Assembly (NCBI GenBank): GCA_937897985.1
Contig: CALCBD010000015.1
Coordinates: forward strand, 1 to 64,000
Reading direction: 5' to 3'
DNA length: 64,000 bases
From: an uncultured Paludibacter sp.
GTDB taxonomy: Bacteria; Bacteroidota; Bacteroidia; Bacteroidales; Paludibacteraceae
Shown here: positions 35,411 through 44,043 of the stretch, in pieces
Numbering within the stretch: the stretch's first letter is position 1
Layout: each line of letters opens with the position of its first letter
Position numbers and translations under genes: made by a program
The notes under the pieces: generated by a model
Told to the model about the DNA's origin: nothing
What the model saw: the letters and a program-made list of their open reading frames with translations, nothing else
The model's database searches: none

Positions 35411-35836
35411 ATGAAAAAAATTTTATTAATCCCGGTACTGTCAATTGGATTGATTATCAGCGCTAATGCACAAATATCAACAGCCTCTTTAAAAAACGCA
35501 GCTCAAAAAGCAACTTCAGCCGCTTCAACTGCCGGACTGAATGTATCAGATCTTTCAACTCAATTAATGTCGAAGCTCAATCCTGCACTTTCGCTGACTA
35601 AAGAACAACAACCCAAAGTTTTAACAGCTGTCACTGAATTTCTGAAAGGAAAATCTGAAATTCTGAATTTAGCCAAAACAAACAAAACGCAGTACAGCAG
35701 CAAACTCGGTGAGCTCACCAATGGTCTGCTTGCAAAATTAAAAACTGTATTGACTGCTGCACAATACACAAAACTTTTAGGGTTGAAACCATCAACAAAT
35801 AATGCAACAAATGTATTATCGCAACTTTTCTATTAA
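35411..35836 (+). CDS. Small secreted helical protein with LTxxQ-like motifs
   Basis: 141 residues. Signal peptide about 1-20 (LIISANAQ), so periplasmic. The mature protein is helical and rich in Ala/Thr/Ser/Lys. It contains LTKEQ (about 62) and LTAAQ (about 115), matching the LTxxQ motif of the CpxP/Spy periplasmic chaperone group, which would suggest a stress-related chaperone. Other family features are not evident, so this remains a suggestion. Followed by its own terminator. Confidence 0.75.
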   Translation: MKKILLIPVLSIGLIISANAQISTASLKNAAQKATSAASTAGLNVSDLSTQLMSKLNPALSLTKEQQPKVLTAVTEFLKGKSEILNLAKTNKTQYSSKLGELTNGLLAKLKTVLTAAQYTKLLGLKPSTNNATNVLSQLFY

Positions 35837-35897
35837 AGTTAAAATTAAGAATATCAAACTAAATTTCAGCAGGTTGTAAATTAAAATCAGTTTTGAG

Positions 35898-35937
35898 GCA
35901 CAGGTTAAATTCAAAGATTTTTAACCTGTGCTTTTTT
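35898..35937 (+). terminator. Terminator of small periplasmic protein gene
   Basis: GCACAGGTTAAA (35898-35909) and TTTAACCTGTGC (35920-35931) form a 12-bp stem with a 10-base loop, followed by TTTTTT. Confidence 0.9.
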
Positions 35938-36091
35938 ATTGAAGACAGTGGTATACAAAAAAAACTACATCTGCTACGAATTACATAAACGTAAAAAAGT
36001 TGTTAGCAAGATAAAATACCGTCAAAGCACACAGGAATTTTAACTTTACCGGAATAAAATTTAACCTTGAATTACAAATTTTGCAGACAAA

Positions 36092-36123
36092 TTGCACACT
36101 TATCAAATAAATGTGTATTTTTG
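36092..36123 (+). promoter_or_regulatory. Promoter of FadL-like porin gene
   Basis: TTG at 36092-36094 and TATTTTTG at 36116-36123, spaced 21 bases. The start codon is 88 bases downstream. Confidence 0.65.
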
Positions 36124-36210
36124 CGCCAATTATTTCCCGTTATAATTTTGAATTAATTAAAATTATCATAAAATATAGCGAGTTGTTTCACTAATTAAAA
36201 ACAAAATTTT

Positions 36211-37842
36211 ATGAAAAAATTACTTTTCATTTCATTGTTCGCATTAGCTTTTACTTCTGTATTTGCAGGTGGTTTATTGACCAACACCAATCAGAGTGTA
36301 CATTTTTTACGCAACCCGGCATTAGATGCCACGACCGGAATTGATGGGGTATATGCCAATCCGGCCGGATTAATGTTTTTAACAGATGGTCTGCACATTT
36401 CTTTCAGCAATCAGAGTGCATATCAAACGCGCACCATCACTTCGGATTTTGCACCATTTGCAGGATTTAACAGTGGAAATTCAGTCAAAGTATTCGAAGG
36501 AGAAGCATCGGCAGCTTTGATTCCAAGCTTTCAATTAGCCTACAAAAAGGACCGTTATGCAATTTCTACAGCATTTGCAGTAACCGGTGGTGGTGGAAAA
36601 GCAATTTTCAACAAAGGATTACCATCGTTTGAAGCACCGGTATCAATGATTCCACTTTCGTTGAAATCGAACGGAATCAACACAACATCATATTCGGTAG
36701 ATCAGTACATGGAAGGAAGACAGTATATTTTCGGAGTACAACTGAATGGTTCATACAAAATCAATGATGCACTTTCGGCAGCTTTAGGACTGCGATTGAA
36801 CATAGTCAACAACGGATACAAGGGACATTTGAAAAACATTCAGATCAATCCGAATCAACCGGCATTTGGTGCTGCTTATAACGGTTCGGCGCTGGTTTCA
36901 GCTTCAAAATTCTTCACAGATGCAGCCACAGTTTTAAACAGTTGGGCAGCAGGTGCTACTCAGTTTGCCACAGGTTTACAACCAATAGTAAATGGTGGCG
37001 GAGGAACAACTCTGCTTGCAAACGGAACATCAGCAGGTCTCACTGCTACACAGATAGCTCAGATTCAGGGTTTATTGGGCGCTGCAGGTCTTACACCGGC
37101 TCAAATAGGTGCAATTAATATTCAGACAGCTCAGGGAACATTAACAGCAGCTTCACCTGTTTTTGCAGGAAAAGCAGCTGCCATGTTGGCTAATGCAGCA
37201 TCCACAGCCGACAAACAGCTCGAATGTACTCAGGCAGGCTGGGGTGTTACTCCTGTTTTAAGTTTGAATTATCATTTTGAAAAATTAAATTTAGCTGCCA
37301 AATATGAGTTTAAAAGTTCACTGAATGTTCAGAACAACACTACGATTGACGATACCGGCTTGTATGCCGATGGCGTTAATACACCAAGTGATATACCGGC
37401 ATTCCTGTCGCTCGGAGGTGATTATAAAATTACAAAAAACTGGAATTTTTCGGTAGGATATCATCATTTCTTCGACTCTGATGCTAAAATGGCAAATGAC
37501 AAACAACAATACATCGAAGGTGGAATTAACGAATTTTTGTTCGGTTCGGAATATGCCATCAATAAAGTATTTCTGGTAAGTGCAGGTGCACAAATCACAC
37601 GAACCGGAGCTACCGATGCTTATCAAACCGACATGAGTTTTAGTTTGAATTCATATTCAATAGGTTTTGGTGGTGCAGTAAACATTACACCTGATCTGAG
37701 ACTGAATCTGGCTTATTTCTTCACCAATTATTCGCCCTGGACAAAATCTTCAACCAATTACAACGGAACTACTCTGGCCGGAAGTGACACTTACGACCGC
37801 ACCAATAAGGTATTCGGTATTGGTCTGGATTATAAATTCTGA
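36211..37842 (+). CDS. FadL/OmpP1-family outer-membrane transport protein
   Basis: 543 residues. Signal peptide about 1-19 (TSVFAGG). The N-terminal hatch region has the family motif GVYANPAGLMFL (about 46-57), where NPA is the FadL signature. Beta-strand-like segments follow with aromatic ends, and the chain ends in FGIGLDYKF with the C-terminal phenylalanine of barrel proteins. An unusual low-complexity stretch (about 225-330) rich in Ala/Gly/Thr/Gln (LTATQIAQIQGLLGAAGLTP) is inserted in the middle. The family transports hydrophobic substrates such as long-chain fatty acids; the exact substrate here is unknown. Confidence 0.88.
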   Translation: MKKLLFISLFALAFTSVFAGGLLTNTNQSVHFLRNPALDATTGIDGVYANPAGLMFLTDGLHISFSNQSAYQTRTITSDFAPFAGFNSGNSVKVFEGEASAALIPSFQLAYKKDRYAISTAFAVTGGGGKAIFNKGLPSFEAPVSMIPLSLKSNGINTTSYSVDQYMEGRQYIFGVQLNGSYKINDALSAALGLRLNIVNNGYKGHLKNIQINPNQPAFGAAYNGSALVSASKFFTDAATVLNSWAAGATQFATGLQPIVNGGGGTTLLANGTSAGLTATQIAQIQGLLGAAGLTPAQIGAINIQTAQGTLTAASPVFAGKAAAMLANAASTADKQLECTQAGWGVTPVLSLNYHFEKLNLAAKYEFKSSLNVQNNTTIDDTGLYADGVNTPSDIPAFLSLGGDYKITKNWNFSVGYHHFFDSDAKMANDKQQYIEGGINEFLFGSEYAINKVFLVSAGAQITRTGATDAYQTDMSFSLNSYSIGFGGAVNITPDLRLNLAYFFTNYSPWTKSSTNYNGTTLAGSDTYDRTNKVFGIGLDYKF

Positions 37843-37878
37843 TATCGTTCGAATAATTATATACAAATCAATACAGGT

Positions 37879-37919
37879 TATCCCGGAAGTTGAACTGCAA
37901 CTTCCGGGATATTTTTTTT
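37879..37919 (+). terminator. Terminator of FadL-like gene
   Basis: A 14-bp perfect stem (37879-37892 with 37898-37911) and 5-base loop, followed by eight T (37912-37919). Confidence 0.95.
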
Positions 37920-38008
37920 ATTTTGTCTCATAAAAATCGCGAAGTTTTAGTTAAAAATTCTTACATCATTGAAATTCCGTCGATTTTAAGCCTGTTTTTG
38001 AATATTTA

Positions 38009-38040
38009 TTTGTTTTATATCAAAATGATTTTTATCTTTG
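38009..38040 (+). promoter_or_regulatory. Promoter of T9SS-exported protein gene
   Basis: TTTG (38009-38012) and TATCTTTG (38033-38040) separated by 20 bases, both exact consensus matches. Confidence 0.85.
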
Positions 38041-38153
38041 TCTCCCTTTATTTATTACATTTTTAAGATTAATTCATATAAATTGCTACATGAAAATTGC
38101 AATTTAATTTTTACACAATTAAAAAAAATATCAAATTTTCTAATCCATATTTT

Positions 38154-40208
38154 ATGACAAAAACTACATTATTTAAAACTTTACTTTTATCAGTTATTTT
38201 AATTTACAGCGGTATAGTAAGTATGGCTGTAACGGTTACACACACTTTTGTTGACGTTAGCGGTACAATTGACAGTAACATAGCATTTACTACCGATAAA
38301 AATGAAGCAAGCAGTGTTCCTGCTTTCAACACAACTTCAAATGAATTAAGATTATATTATTCATCAACCGGAAATGGTTGTTCTTTGACATTAACTCCAT
38401 CAAACGGAGCAGTAATAACTGATGTTAAGTTAACTGCATCAAGTGCAACTTATACTCCAACTGTCAAGTACAATGTGGATGGAGCTGCAGATGCAACTGC
38501 CGTTTTGGCAACCACAGTATACTCCATTACAGGTATAAATGCTTCAACCTCACTTAAATTAAGAAATGCTAATACAACCAATACCCAACTGCGAGTAAAA
38601 ACAATTGAGGTAACCTACACAATTTCTTCGTTCTGCACATCACCCAACCTTGCTTTTCCACAATCATCAATGAATAAGTTAGTGACTGATGCCTCATTTA
38701 CTCAGACAGCAAGCTCTTTGAACGGAACAACACCGATCACTTACAGCAGTACAAATACAGGAGTTGCAACAGTAAACGAGAATACAGGTGAAGTAACCAT
38801 CGTTGGATCGGGAAATACAGATATTGTAGCCACACAGGCTGCAGGAACTCATAATACAGTTGCTTATTGCGCTGCCACAGCAAGTTATACACTCAGTGTA
38901 AGTTCTGCTGCACCCACCATCACAATTACCGAAGTGACGGTTCCGGATATGGTTGCTTATGCCGGACAAACAGATATGGAAACAATCAATATCAGCGGGA
39001 TTAATTTATCAGGTAATATCAATTTATCAGTTACAGGTACAAATGCTGATCAATTTTCATTATCGACCAATTCAATAAGTCAGTCAGGCGGAACTGCCGC
39101 AAATACTGTTGTGACTGTATATTATTCACCGTCTTCAGCCGGAAGTCATACTGCCACACTCAATATCAGCAGTACCGGTGCCACATCTGTTACCAGAACT
39201 TTGAACGGAACATCAACATGGGCACCATTAACAAAACCGGTTGCAACTGAAGCTACCGGCATTTCAAACACAACATTTACTGCCAACTGGGAAGCAGTTG
39301 CAGGAGCAACACAATATCAGTTAGATGTAACTTCGATGACAAGCGGCGGTGGATCTTCAGCACCGGTTTTGACTGAGAATTTTGCCAACTTTACGGCTGG
39401 TCAACCTAATGCAACACCGGATGCGACAGATATTTCTGCAATACTTGACACATTTACTCAAACAGCCGGTTGGACAGGTCTTAAAGTTTATCAGGCCGGA
39501 GGTAGTGTAAAAGTAGGAACAAGCTCTGCACTCGGATACCTTGTAACTCCGGCAATTAATTTATCTGCCAACGGAGGTCAGTTCAATATTTCGTTCAAAG
39601 CAATGGCCTGGAGCACTGATGCCACTACATTAAAAATATATGTGAATGACGTTTTAGCAAATACACTTACCGGTTTAGGCAATGATGCTACTTATACCCT
39701 TAAGCCTTTCAGTGTAGATTTAACCGGTGGAAATTCAGCGACTAAGATCAGATTTGAAGGAGCACAGGCTGCCAAAGGAAGATTCTTCCTCGATGATTTT
39801 GTCATTTCGCAGGGAGGTGCTATCGTTGAAACACCAATTGCAGGTTCACCATTTACCGTTATCGGAGAAAACAGCAAATCATTTACAGGATTAACAGCAG
39901 GTACTGAATATAAATATACCGTTACTGCCAAAAATGATCACGTAATATCCGAAGTTTCAAATAAAATAAGTGTAACTACTACTACTGGCACAGGCATTAA
40001 TTCAACTAAAAATGAGTTATTTGTAAGTGTAAACAATGGTACGATAACATTTAACGCTGAGGCCGGCAAAAATATCGAAGTCTACAATTCGGTTGGTCAA
40101 AAAATGATTGTTGGTACTTCAGTTGAAGGTTTAAATAAAGTTACATTGACTTACAGAGGTGTAGCTTTTGTAAAAGTCGGAAACCAAACCACGAAAATAA
40201 TACTGTAA
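38154..40208 (+). CDS. T9SS-exported multidomain surface protein
   Basis: 684 residues from the ATG at 38154. The frame opens 57 bases earlier at a TTG, but the ATG gives a clean signal peptide (LLLSVILIYSGIVSMA). Beta-sandwich domains follow, with Ig-like regions near 130-240 (GVATVNENTGEVTIVGSG), a BACON-like segment, and an Fn3-like segment starting near KPVATEATGISN. A jelly-roll-like stretch (FNISFKAMAWSTDATTLKIY) resembles choice-of-anchor domains. The last about 65 residues (KNIEVYNSVGQKMIVG, ending KIIL) are a T9SS sorting domain. Probably a surface adhesin or carbohydrate-associated protein; no catalytic domain is recognised. The gene has its own promoter and terminator. Confidence 0.82.
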   Translation: MTKTTLFKTLLLSVILIYSGIVSMAVTVTHTFVDVSGTIDSNIAFTTDKNEASSVPAFNTTSNELRLYYSSTGNGCSLTLTPSNGAVITDVKLTASSATYTPTVKYNVDGAADATAVLATTVYSITGINASTSLKLRNANTTNTQLRVKTIEVTYTISSFCTSPNLAFPQSSMNKLVTDASFTQTASSLNGTTPITYSSTNTGVATVNENTGEVTIVGSGNTDIVATQAAGTHNTVAYCAATASYTLSVSSAAPTITITEVTVPDMVAYAGQTDMETINISGINLSGNINLSVTGTNADQFSLSTNSISQSGGTAANTVVTVYYSPSSAGSHTATLNISSTGATSVTRTLNGTSTWAPLTKPVATEATGISNTTFTANWEAVAGATQYQLDVTSMTSGGGSSAPVLTENFANFTAGQPNATPDATDISAILDTFTQTAGWTGLKVYQAGGSVKVGTSSALGYLVTPAINLSANGGQFNISFKAMAWSTDATTLKIYVNDVLANTLTGLGNDATYTLKPFSVDLTGGNSATKIRFEGAQAAKGRFFLDDFVISQGGAIVETPIAGSPFTVIGENSKSFTGLTAGTEYKYTVTAKNDHVISEVSNKISVTTTTGTGINSTKNELFVSVNNGTITFNAEAGKNIEVYNSVGQKMIVGTSVEGLNKVTLTYRGVAFVKVGNQTTKIIL

Positions 40209-40234
40209 ATTCAACAGTCTCCATAATAATTCAG

Positions 40235-40269
40235 AAAAAGGTTGATTCTTCAAAATCAACCTTTTTTTT
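40235..40269 (+). terminator. Terminator of T9SS protein gene
   Basis: A 13-bp stem (40235-40247 with 40254-40266), 6-base loop and T-run to 40269. Confidence 0.92.
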
Positions 40270-40399
40270 ATGCTTTCGAATTGACCGGTTTAGTAAAATG
40301 ACAACTTATTAAATCTATCTCTTCGTAAATAATTTTTCACTTATTATTTCATTCGGAATCAGAAATGGATTTTAGGGAACAATTTTGGCTAAAAAGCAG

Positions 40400-40407
40400 T
40401 ACCTTTG
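40400..40407 (+). promoter_or_regulatory. -7 element of sulP promoter
   Basis: TACCTTTG is an exact -7 match, 27 bases before the ATG at 40435. This places the transcript start after 40407 and rules out the upstream TTG (40405) as the start codon. Confidence 0.6.
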
Positions 40408-40434
40408 CGGAAAATTTCAAAAAAAAGAATTACT

Positions 40435-42099
40435 ATGCGTTTTAATCCAAAACTATTCAGCACTTTAAAAAATTACAACAGGGAATTATTTTACAAAGAC
40501 CTGATTTCAGGTGTAATTGTAGGAATCGTTGCATTACCTTTAGCCATAGCATTTGGTATAGCTTCGGGCGTTTCACCCGAAAAAGGATTGTTTACAGCCA
40601 TTATTGCAGGTTTTATTATCTCATTTCTGGGTGGAAGTAAAGTTCAGATTGGCGGACCGACAGGTGCTTTTATCGTAATAGTTTACGGAATCGTTCAGGA
40701 ATTCGGGATAACCGGATTGGCAATAGCCACAATGATTGCAGGAGTAATGTTAATTGCCATGGGTTTACTCAAATTAGGCAGTATCATCAAATTCATCCCC
40801 TACCCTGTGGTTGTTGGGTTTACAAGCGGTATTGCCCTGACAATTTTTACTACTCAAATCAAGGATTTACTGGGTCTTCAGACCGGAGCATTGCCGGGCG
40901 ATTTTATTCATAAATGGATTACATACGGAAACTATATCACTACTGTGAACTTTTGGTCGCTTGGAATCGGTGTTCTGTCAATAGTAATAATTGCAATATC
41001 TCCACGATTCTCAAAAAAAATACCCGGTTCACTCATTGCTATTATTTTAATGACTATTGTAGTTTATGTACTGAGAAACAAGTTCGGAATTCAGGGAATA
41101 GAAACAATTGGCGACAGATTTACAATTGACCCGTCCTTACCTCAGGCAGCAACTCCCGAAATTAATTTTTCGGTTATAGAAACACTTTTACCCACTGCAT
41201 TTACTATTGCAATGCTTGGAGCAATAGAATCATTATTATCGGCAACAGTGGCAGATGGAGCAATTGGAGATAAACACGATTCGAATACCGAACTGATTGC
41301 ACAGGGAATTGCCAATGTTGTAACACCGGTATTCGGTGGAATTCCGGCAACCGGAGCTATAGCCCGAACCATGACTAATATCAACAACGGTGGACGAACA
41401 CCGGTTGCAGGAATTGTACATGCCGTAGTATTGTTGTTGATTTTATTATTTCTGGGTGGATTGACCAAACATATTCCAATGGCATGTCTGGCCGGTGTTT
41501 TGGTGATTGTAGCCTACAACATGAGCGAATGGAGAACCTTTAAAGCATTATTGAAGAATTCAAAATCAGATGTTTCAGTACTGTTGACCACATTTTTATT
41601 AACAGTAATATTTGATTTAACCATTGCCATCGAAATCGGATTGCTGCTTGCAGTACTTTTGTTCCTTCGCCGTATTTCAGAAACCACAACCATCTCCATA
41701 TTTAAAAATGAAGTTGCAGAGCCGGAATATATCGAAGGCAGCACTGATACTGAATTTCTTCAGATTCCAAAAGGTGTTGAGGTATATGAAATTGAAGGAC
41801 CGTTTTTCTTTGGTGTGGCTACCAAATTTGAGGAAACGATGAAACAGATCGGAGATAAACCTAAAGTAAGAATTATCAGAATGCGCAAAGTACCTTTTAT
41901 TGACTCTACAGGTACACATAACCTCGAAAATCTGATCAGAATGTCGACAAAAGATAAAACGATGATATTGTTATCGGGAGTAAATGAGAATGTACGTTCG
42001 GTACTTACGAAAGTAGGAATTGAAAAATTATTGGGAGCGGATAATATTTGCAGCAATATCAACGAAGCGATTGCACGAGCAAATCAATTAGTCAGATAA
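40435..42099 (+). CDS. SulP-family anion transporter with STAS domain
   Basis: 554 residues. The N-terminal membrane domain has about 12-14 helices: DLISGVIVGIVALPLAIAFG marks the first pair, KVQIGGPTGAFIVI the conserved motif after helix 3, and GIPATGAIARTMTNINNGGR the later conserved block. A C-terminal cytoplasmic STAS domain (about 435-554; VYEIEGPFFFG, then RKVPFIDSTGTHNLENLI) resembles anti-sigma antagonists and regulates transport. SulP members carry sulfate, bicarbonate or other anions; the substrate cannot be fixed. Convergent with the HIT gene. Confidence 0.92.
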   Translation: MRFNPKLFSTLKNYNRELFYKDLISGVIVGIVALPLAIAFGIASGVSPEKGLFTAIIAGFIISFLGGSKVQIGGPTGAFIVIVYGIVQEFGITGLAIATMIAGVMLIAMGLLKLGSIIKFIPYPVVVGFTSGIALTIFTTQIKDLLGLQTGALPGDFIHKWITYGNYITTVNFWSLGIGVLSIVIIAISPRFSKKIPGSLIAIILMTIVVYVLRNKFGIQGIETIGDRFTIDPSLPQAATPEINFSVIETLLPTAFTIAMLGAIESLLSATVADGAIGDKHDSNTELIAQGIANVVTPVFGGIPATGAIARTMTNINNGGRTPVAGIVHAVVLLLILLFLGGLTKHIPMACLAGVLVIVAYNMSEWRTFKALLKNSKSDVSVLLTTFLLTVIFDLTIAIEIGLLLAVLLFLRRISETTTISIFKNEVAEPEYIEGSTDTEFLQIPKGVEVYEIEGPFFFGVATKFEETMKQIGDKPKVRIIRMRKVPFIDSTGTHNLENLIRMSTKDKTMILLSGVNENVRSVLTKVGIEKLLGADNICSNINEAIARANQLVR

Positions 42100-42105
42100 A
42101 AACAG

Positions 42106-42128
42106 GTAGTGCCCGAAACGGGCACTAC
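42106..42128. terminator. Bidirectional terminator between sulP and HIT gene
   Basis: GTAGTGCCCG (42106-42115), AAA loop, CGGGCACTAC (42119-42128). T-rich sequence follows on both strands. The stem overlaps the HIT stop codon (42125-42127). Confidence 0.88.
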
Positions 42129-42514
42129 AAATTTTCTTTTATTTTTTGAGCAATAGCAGTCATCCTGTCGGCACTCAGTTTCAGTTTCTGATTATGGAAA
42201 TTCATGTCCGATTCCTTATTGATAGGGATCAGATGAATATGAGCATGAGGAACTTCGAGCCCGATAACGGCAACTCCAACCCTTACACAACTGACTGACT
42301 TCCCGATAGCTAATGCAATTTTTTTAGCAAAAATCATCATTTCACCTAAAGTTTCATCATCAAGTCTGAAAAGATAATCTTCTTCCGGTTTCGGAACAAT
42401 AAGTGTATGTCCCTCGGTAAGAGGATTGATATCCAAAAAAGCAAAGAATTTTTCATCTTCCGCAATTTTATAGCAAGGAATTTCACCTGCAATAATTCTA
42501 CTGAAAATCGTCAT
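42125..42514 (-). CDS. HIT-family nucleotide hydrolase/transferase
   Basis: 129-residue cytoplasmic protein of the histidine triad (Hint-like) group. The motif HAHIHLIP (about 91-98) carries the catalytic histidine triad, and the N-terminal FSRIIAGEIPCYKIAEDEKF is typical of the family. Members hydrolyse nucleoside phosphoramidates or similar. It lies 42 bases downstream of greA in the same direction, so it may share the greA transcript. Confidence 0.92.
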   Translation of the reverse strand: MTIFSRIIAGEIPCYKIAEDEKFFAFLDINPLTEGHTLIVPKPEEDYLFRLDDETLGEMMIFAKKIALAIGKSVSCVRVGVAVIGLEVPHAHIHLIPINKESDMNFHNQKLKLSADRMTAIAQKIKENL

Positions 42515-42556
42515 AATAACTTTATTTTTAGATATTTATATTAGTACTTTTCCTGT

Positions 42557-43027
42557 CTACAAAGATATTTCCATAACTTCGAATTCCATGACACCCGAAG
42601 GTACACTAACCGATGCCTTCTCGCCCACTTTTTTACCGAGCAAACCTTTGGCAATTGGTGTTGTAACCGACAATTTGCCCTCTTTCAGATTTGCTTCGCT
42701 TTCCGAAACTATCATGTACGACATGATCTGATCGGACTTAGTATTTCTTATTTTAACACGTGTCAGGATTTGAACTTCGCTGGTATTAATTTTCGATTCG
42801 TCGATCATACGGGCCGAAGCAATTGTATCTTTAAGTAAAGAAATTTTCATTTCGAGCATGCCTTGTGCTTCTTTCGCAGCATCGTACTCAGCATTTTCCG
42901 ACAAATCACCTTTGTCACGCGCTTCAGCTATCTGTTTCGAAATGGCAGGACGTTGTACACTCTCCAATACATTCAGTTCCTCTACTAATTTTTTGTAACC
43001 ATCGGCGGTCATATAAGTTACTGCCAT
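42557..43027 (-). CDS. greA: Transcription elongation factor GreA
   Basis: 156 residues from the ATG at 43027; the frame extends 14 codons upstream, but MAVTYMTADGYKKLVEEL is the typical N terminus. It has the N-terminal coiled coil (about 10-80; RDKGDLSENAEYDAAKEAQG contains the conserved acidic tip) and a C-terminal FKBP-like domain (LLGKKVGEKASVSVP). It binds the RNA polymerase secondary channel and stimulates transcript cleavage. A GGAG sequence 9 bases before the ATG looks like a ribosome-binding site, unusual in this phylum. The leader contains a terminator-like hairpin (43067-43100). Confidence 0.96.
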   Translation of the reverse strand: MAVTYMTADGYKKLVEELNVLESVQRPAISKQIAEARDKGDLSENAEYDAAKEAQGMLEMKISLLKDTIASARMIDESKINTSEVQILTRVKIRNTKSDQIMSYMIVSESEANLKEGKLSVTTPIAKGLLGKKVGEKASVSVPSGVMEFEVMEISL

Positions 43028-43066
43028 AATTTTTTTCTCCTTTTTTAAGTTTTTAAAATGTGTAAA

Positions 43067-43100
43067 CAAAAAAGAATTCCGACAGTTTGCCGGAACTCTT
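43067..43100 (-). promoter_or_regulatory. Terminator-like hairpin in greA leader
   Basis: On the minus strand, a 10-bp stem (43091-43100 with 43072-43081, one G-U pair) with a 9-base loop, immediately followed by six T (43068-43073 complement). It lies between the greA -7 box (43123-43130) and the start codon, so it would end a leader RNA of about 50 nt unless read through. Confidence 0.7.
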
Positions 43101-43122
43101 GGTATTCTTATCTATTCTTTTG

Positions 43123-43130
43123 CAAATATA
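43123..43130 (-). promoter_or_regulatory. -7 element of greA promoter
   Basis: Reads TATATTTG on the minus strand, a consensus match about 95 bases before the greA start. The -33 region has no clear TTG. Confidence 0.55.
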
Positions 43131-43201
43131 ATGTATTTTTTTTAAGAAAAAAACATTTTGTATGTGTTTAAAAGCAGATTTTATACGTATTTATTTCTGA
43201 T

Positions 43202-43636
43202 TCAGTACTTTTTATTGAAAATTTCGGAATAAATAAAGGCTTTTCTGGCATCATCAGTGTTATTGAATTCAATCGCCGGTGTTTCGTCTTTCAGGTCAGT
43301 ATCGCTGAATTTTCTTTTCTCATGAATCTGATTATTTACAATGTCATTGTTAACCTGTTTTTTAGCTTTTAAAGCATTGTAATCTGTTGTGTTTTCATAA
43401 GTAACAACTGCTTTCTCAGCAACTTTAACTTCGGCAGGAATCAGTACAGCCGGCTGAGGTAATGGTTTTTGTTCTTCTTCGGGAAGAAATTCCTTCAATA
43501 TCTCCTTAAAATCAGGAATTTTTTTCTCAGGTTGCGGAATCGACGGACCCGTTTTTTCCTTTTTCTTTTTAAACACACTGCTCAGTGCTGCAATAATGAT
43601 GAGCACCAGATAGATATAATCACCAACTTCGCGCAT
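43202..43636 (-). CDS. Small single-pass membrane protein, function unknown
   Basis: 144 residues from the ATG at 43636; the frame reaches three codons further to a TTG, which I reject. MREVGDYIYLVLIIIAALSS forms one N-terminal membrane helix (about 6-22), followed by a lysine-rich stretch (KKKKEK), so the C terminus should be cytoplasmic. The rest is proline/glutamate/lysine-rich and probably disordered. No family recognised. A -7-like CAAATATA lies at 43659-43666 (minus strand). Confidence 0.6.
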   Translation of the reverse strand: MREVGDYIYLVLIIIAALSSVFKKKKEKTGPSIPQPEKKIPDFKEILKEFLPEEEQKPLPQPAVLIPAEVKVAEKAVVTYENTTDYNALKAKKQVNNDIVNNQIHEKRKFSDTDLKDETPAIEFNNTDDARKAFIYSEIFNKKY

Positions 43637-43715
43637 AAAAATCAATTTTTATTCAGCACAAATATAGAAATTAGAATTGGAATCTGAAAATAACGGAGGT
43701 ACTTTATACAAAAAA

Positions 43716-43743
43716 CAATGGGTAACTTCACAGCCACCCATTG
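43716..43743. repeat. Hairpin CAATGGGT/ACCCATTG in miaB upstream region
   Basis: CAATGGGT (43716-43723) pairs with ACCCATTG (43736-43743), 12-base loop. On the minus strand TTTTTT follows, giving terminator form, but no minus-strand gene reads into it. Confidence 0.6.
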
Positions 43744-43767
43744 CACATTTTAACCTAAACCTTAACT

Positions 43768-43896
43768 ATGAAAAATTTATCTGTTTGTTTACTCTGCAAA
43801 TTTGCATACTTTTTTTTTATCCTGCAAACATTTTTTCTTATAAAATTCATTTTTCCTGAAATTTTTTTGATATTTTATTCTGCAATTTATATATAA
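43768..43896 (+). pseudogene. Short hydrophobic frame, possible relic of a SusC-type signal peptide
   Basis: A 42-codon frame starting MKNLSVCLLCKFAYFFFILQ, strongly hydrophobic after the first residues. Its start resembles the signal peptides that open SusC/TonB-linked receptors in Bacteroidales, and the preceding ACCTAAACCTTAACT spacer resembles leaders of such genes. The frame stops after 42 codons with no following receptor domains, so it may be a decayed start or a chance frame. Confidence 0.25.
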
Positions 43897-43984
43897 TACT
43901 GATATGCAAGCATATAAATATCTTTTCTATATACGTTAAATAATGTTAACCAACGCAGCGTTTTTTTCTTTTAAATAGAAAATG

Positions 43985-43992
43985 TACTTTTG
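43985..43992 (+). promoter_or_regulatory. -7 element of miaB promoter
   Basis: TACTTTTG, an exact match, 51 bases before the start codon. No clear -33 element. Confidence 0.5.
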
Positions 43993-44043
43993 TAATACAA
44001 TATTTTAAATTTAAAAATTACTCAACTAATTATTATCAAACTT

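Noticed and set aside
40405..40434. Earlier TTG start for the SulP gene
   Set aside because: It lies inside the predicted -7 promoter box.
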